NCBI RefSeq assembly: GCF_013404085.1
Contig: NZ_JABFHO010000001.1
Coordinates: 3,609,501 to 3,673,500 of the forward strand
Direction: 5' to 3'
Length of the DNA: 64,000 nt
Source: Winogradskyella helgolandensis
Lineage (GTDB): Bacteria > Bacteroidota > Bacteroidia > Flavobacteriales > Flavobacteriaceae
Shown: one piece after another, positions 62,601 to 64,000 of the stretch
Layout of the letters: every line of letters starts with the position of its first letter
Position numbering within the stretch: the first letter of the stretch is position 1
Notes under the pieces: model-generated
Told to the model about the DNA's origin: nothing
The model's input: only the letters and a program-made list of their open reading frames with translations
Database searches by the model: none
Made by a program: the position numbers and the translations under genes

Positions 62601-64000
62601 GCGTCCATGACATTACATTGGTATCGCTAATCGCTAAATCAGTAGGTTGTGGACAAGAAATTACACCACAAATTGCTGTACCTTCATAAACGGTTCTTCT
62701 TAGCGGAATATTTAAAGGACTTAGGTATACTGAAACTCCTTCGCTATTTAAAATTTCAAATTGGTAATTTTCATATTGTGATTGAGCACTTCCTAAAGTA
62801 CCAAAGAATACTGAAAATTCAACACCTGAACATAAAAAGACCGTAAACTCTTCGGCATCTTCTCCATTAAATGGCAATGATTGTGTTACTTGATTATTTT
62901 GAGTGATATCTAATGATGCAGATATACTCCAATCACTAGTTAGTATAAAGGTATATTGACACAAGTTATCAAAGCTACATTTTGTGGTCACGATTTCTGG
63001 TGCTGTCCACTCGCCATTATTTCCATCACAAACTGCTCTAATGTAAATATCATACATTGTTGAAGCCTCTAACCCTGTAATTGTAAACGGATTTGTTGAA
63101 GCATTATATAAATAAGCTGGATCCGTATCTCCAACAGGAGCCGGAGTTCCTGATGGTTGCACTGAAATTTCCCATTCTGTTTCATCACCATTTACATCCC
63201 AACCTACTTCCACTTCTGTATCTGTAATGTTGTTTAATGTTACATTTGAAGGCTGTGCACATTCTGGAACATCTTCAATATTCACATTATCTATGGCTAA
63301 TACATAACCACGATATCCTTGAGGGCTAGGTGGAAAATACGGCACATGAAATGCTATATTTATATCACCACTTACACCTTCTGGAAAGTTTATTATTTTA
63401 ACTCTATATTCCTCATTACTAATTATTACAGGGTCATCATCGGAATCATATAAAACTGTTGTAAATTCATCCAAACCTGTTCCATTGGTAGACAATAAAA
63501 CTTCTAAATCTTCAATATAATAGACACTAGCTGCTCTATAATAGAATCGTAAACGTTGATTTTCAGTAATTGTAATTGTTGGAGAAATCAACCAATCGTC
63601 ACTGCTTCCATTTGTAGTTGTAGTAACGGCTGCAGATTGATTTCCTTCGTAAGGAAATACCGAACTATTTAATTGCCAATAGTAATAATCTTGATTGTTA
63701 TTAACTACTTGCCAACAGTCAACAGAGTCAGAATCCGTATTAAAGGTTTCAACAAAAGGACTTGAAAACGACGTACATAATGTTCTAAACTGCATTGGCC
63801 CAATCCAATCGCTAGTACCATCACCACAATCAGACATAACATAAAATTCATATTCCGTATCTGGTAATAAATCGGTTGCCAAATAACTAGTCGTTTCAAC
63901 AGATGTTCCATTTTCGGTTGGTACACCAGATCCTGCTGATTGTACAACAATATTCCAAGCTGTTTCATCATACCCAAGAGACCACGATAAATCTGCTGTA
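59641..64000 (-). CDS. Giant T9SS type B surface protein, 5' end beyond the window
   Basis: The reading frame is open to the window end, giving at least 1452 residues. The codon at 63882 is a TTG inside the frame, not the start, and the residues before it (for example SLGYDETAWNIVVQSAGSG) continue an FN3-like fold. Visible modules: FN3-type domains, a choice-of-anchor-J-like domain (around 63230-63790), more FN3 domains, a SUEL/adhesin-like central part, then three similar repeats of about 85 residues (about 60160-60980; TxTAGxHEVTYTV cores). The C-terminus is the type B sorting domain (ISPDGNGKNDTFDLSGYGVK, ELNIFNRHGVEVYNF). It is a secreted adhesin whose export likely uses the adjacent PorP/SprF protein. 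Confidence 0.9.
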   Translation of the reverse strand, partial: TADLSWSLGYDETAWNIVVQSAGSGVPTENGTSVETTSYLATDLLPDTEYEFYVMSDCGDGTSDWIGPMQFRTLCTSFSSPFVETFNTDSDSVDCWQVVNNNQDYYYWQLNSSVFPYEGNQSAAVTTTTNGSSDDWLISPTITITENQRLRFYYRAASVYYIEDLEVLLSTNGTGLDEFTTVLYDSDDDPVIISNEEYRVKIINFPEGVSGDINIAFHVPYFPPSPQGYRGYVLAIDNVNIEDVPECAQPSNVTLNNITDTEVEVGWDVNGDETEWEISVQPSGTPAPVGDTDPAYLYNASTNPFTITGLEASTMYDIYIRAVCDGNNGEWTAPEIVTTKCSFDNLCQYTFILTSDWSISASLDITQNNQVTQSLPFNGEDAEEFTVFLCSGVEFSVFFGTLGSAQSQYENYQFEILNSEGVSVYLSPLNIPLRRTVYEGTAICGVISCPQPTDLAISDTNVMSWTPGGSETEWEVAIQSIENGTLPESGTIVSTNSYTPTAADFNDPNAATYEYFVRAVCSAEGESYWSGPFDFVRNDDVTTAITLPINSDESCDLKVTEVSFVDATVSSETMSCDGTNGGDVWFDFTAESLVHIIEVNGFTGNFYDTSGDMPYPVVTMTLYKDNGGSLQEIACTYDKVLVAMYASELVVGENYKLRLTLNSSEPNDRRFQVCLRTPLDLCNVETVNGGFEEPGLDYLSGITSIAAIEPMPGWRSSIDWQAIFIWEGLNAPGFEAYEGSQCVQLLSDENEPIDPEDPNVRGYYRDFDTSEITLYDFSYAHLARAENSTVQLLAGSPGGPYTLISENLAEVQAWTLISGEYEVPEGQDVTRFVFRAVGDNVIGNILDAVSFTANNTIITEPFVVDCDNVIANVEANGVGTWIPSETNPGSVTITDADSRSTSITNFIQPGVYIFTWQTSYCSYDIEITYNGISDTPEVTSPVEYCLNDTAAQLTATPSDTYSLMWFTQATGGTGSATPPTPDTSVVNTTSYYAAYVDTEGCEGPRAEIEVIVSDSFTPELTFTYEYVCVVSTVNLAPSLSTGFATGGTFTSATLTVDATTGALDMTSATAGEHEITYTYDGDTETCTSAGAYTATLNLIAATTPVTTFDYGSSPYCELETSTVLPNVSSGFTIGGVYSSTTLTVDANTGSIDLSTATAGSHEVTYTVEADEANCSDAGLTTTTIEITASTTPVTDFSYAEDIYCADSSSILPELVAGFATGGTFSAESGLSINATTGEINVASSTLGNYNVTYEIAEDVSSCIENSTSTFNITILDAIEVGVEGECNDSDYILTASPINNSFETNEATYTWMDANGNVVGQNSEVFNVSDYASQNPEVTVPLQFSVTVDFGGCSVTTSYTTERLSCRDIPRGISPDGNGKNDTFDLSGYGVKELNIFNRHGVEVYNFNGTYTNQWYGQTNNGDDLPDGTYFYTIHKEDGSSLTGWVFINRAQ

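Noticed and set aside
63705..63977. 90-codon frame on the minus strand at the window end
   Set aside because: It is a shifted-frame shadow; the correct frame is the FN3-like continuation of the giant T9SS protein, which stays open to base 64000.

Overview
The window is AT-rich DNA from a bacterium of the phylum Bacteroidota, most likely a marine Flavobacteriaceae; the genus cannot be fixed from the sequence alone. The evidence is the gene families (type IX secretion sorting domains of types A and B, PorP/SprF, a TonB-dependent receptor with a carboxypeptidase-regulatory-like N-terminus, a hybrid two-component regulator), the lack of Shine-Dalgarno sequences, and several promoters of the Bacteroidota type (-7 box TAnnTTTG). 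I see no rRNA, tRNA, CRISPR array, insertion sequence or prophage.

Positions 1-28465 are mostly core genes: two GNAT acetyltransferases, a KDG-kinase-like sugar kinase, a TonB/TonB-dependent receptor pair, lysoplasmalogenase, type II NADH dehydrogenase, an ECF sigma factor with a membrane partner, a PlsC-like acyltransferase, a NUDIX hydrolase, a cyclophilin lipoprotein and an M3 peptidase. Two accessory genes follow (an Imm26-like/DUF4240-like protein and a degenerate esterase). Then come a TlpA-like lipoprotein, pheT, tpx, diacylglycerol kinase, an M15 peptidase, and the envelope run ftsK - lolA-like - lptF/G-like - ribB.

Positions 28467-48328, all on the minus strand, are the most unusual part. 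They encode five exported fibre-like proteins that share an N-terminal domain and carry YadA/Hep_Hag-type 14-residue head repeats. Four of the five end in an endosialidase-type (S74) intramolecular chaperone. With them are an OmpA-like lipoprotein, a two-domain membrane hairpin protein, a small lipoprotein, a Tat-exported protein, a dockerin-like protein, a type A T9SS cargo protein, and a hybrid histidine kinase/response regulator/AraC protein (HTCS). Three promoters in this block (before the HTCS gene, before the fibre operon and before the dockerin-like operon) share a GTTACA element exactly 36 nt upstream of the -7 box. Two of the three have a second copy 21 bp further upstream. My reading, which is inference, is that the HTCS controls itself and both operons: a self-contained sensor-regulated surface-fibre system. 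A 154-bp direct repeat and an 11-codon stop-proximal remnant show that at least one more fibre gene once stood here.

Positions 48418-64000, also on the minus strand, hold a DegT-type aminotransferase, a nitroreductase, and a surface-adhesin locus typical of gliding flavobacteria. That locus has a giant T9SS type B protein running off the window end, a PorP/SprF partner, a TPR-PD40-OmpA protein, and a second giant type B protein (1983 residues) with about 14 diverged repeats of about 95 residues, closed by a clear terminator.

Several starts were moved from TTG/GTG codons to downstream ATG codons (sugar kinase 1935, lysoplasmalogenase 5943, NADH dehydrogenase 7891, M15 peptidase 21238, PorP/SprF 59514). 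The reasons are family N-termini, signal peptides, or promoter boxes lying over the earlier codon.
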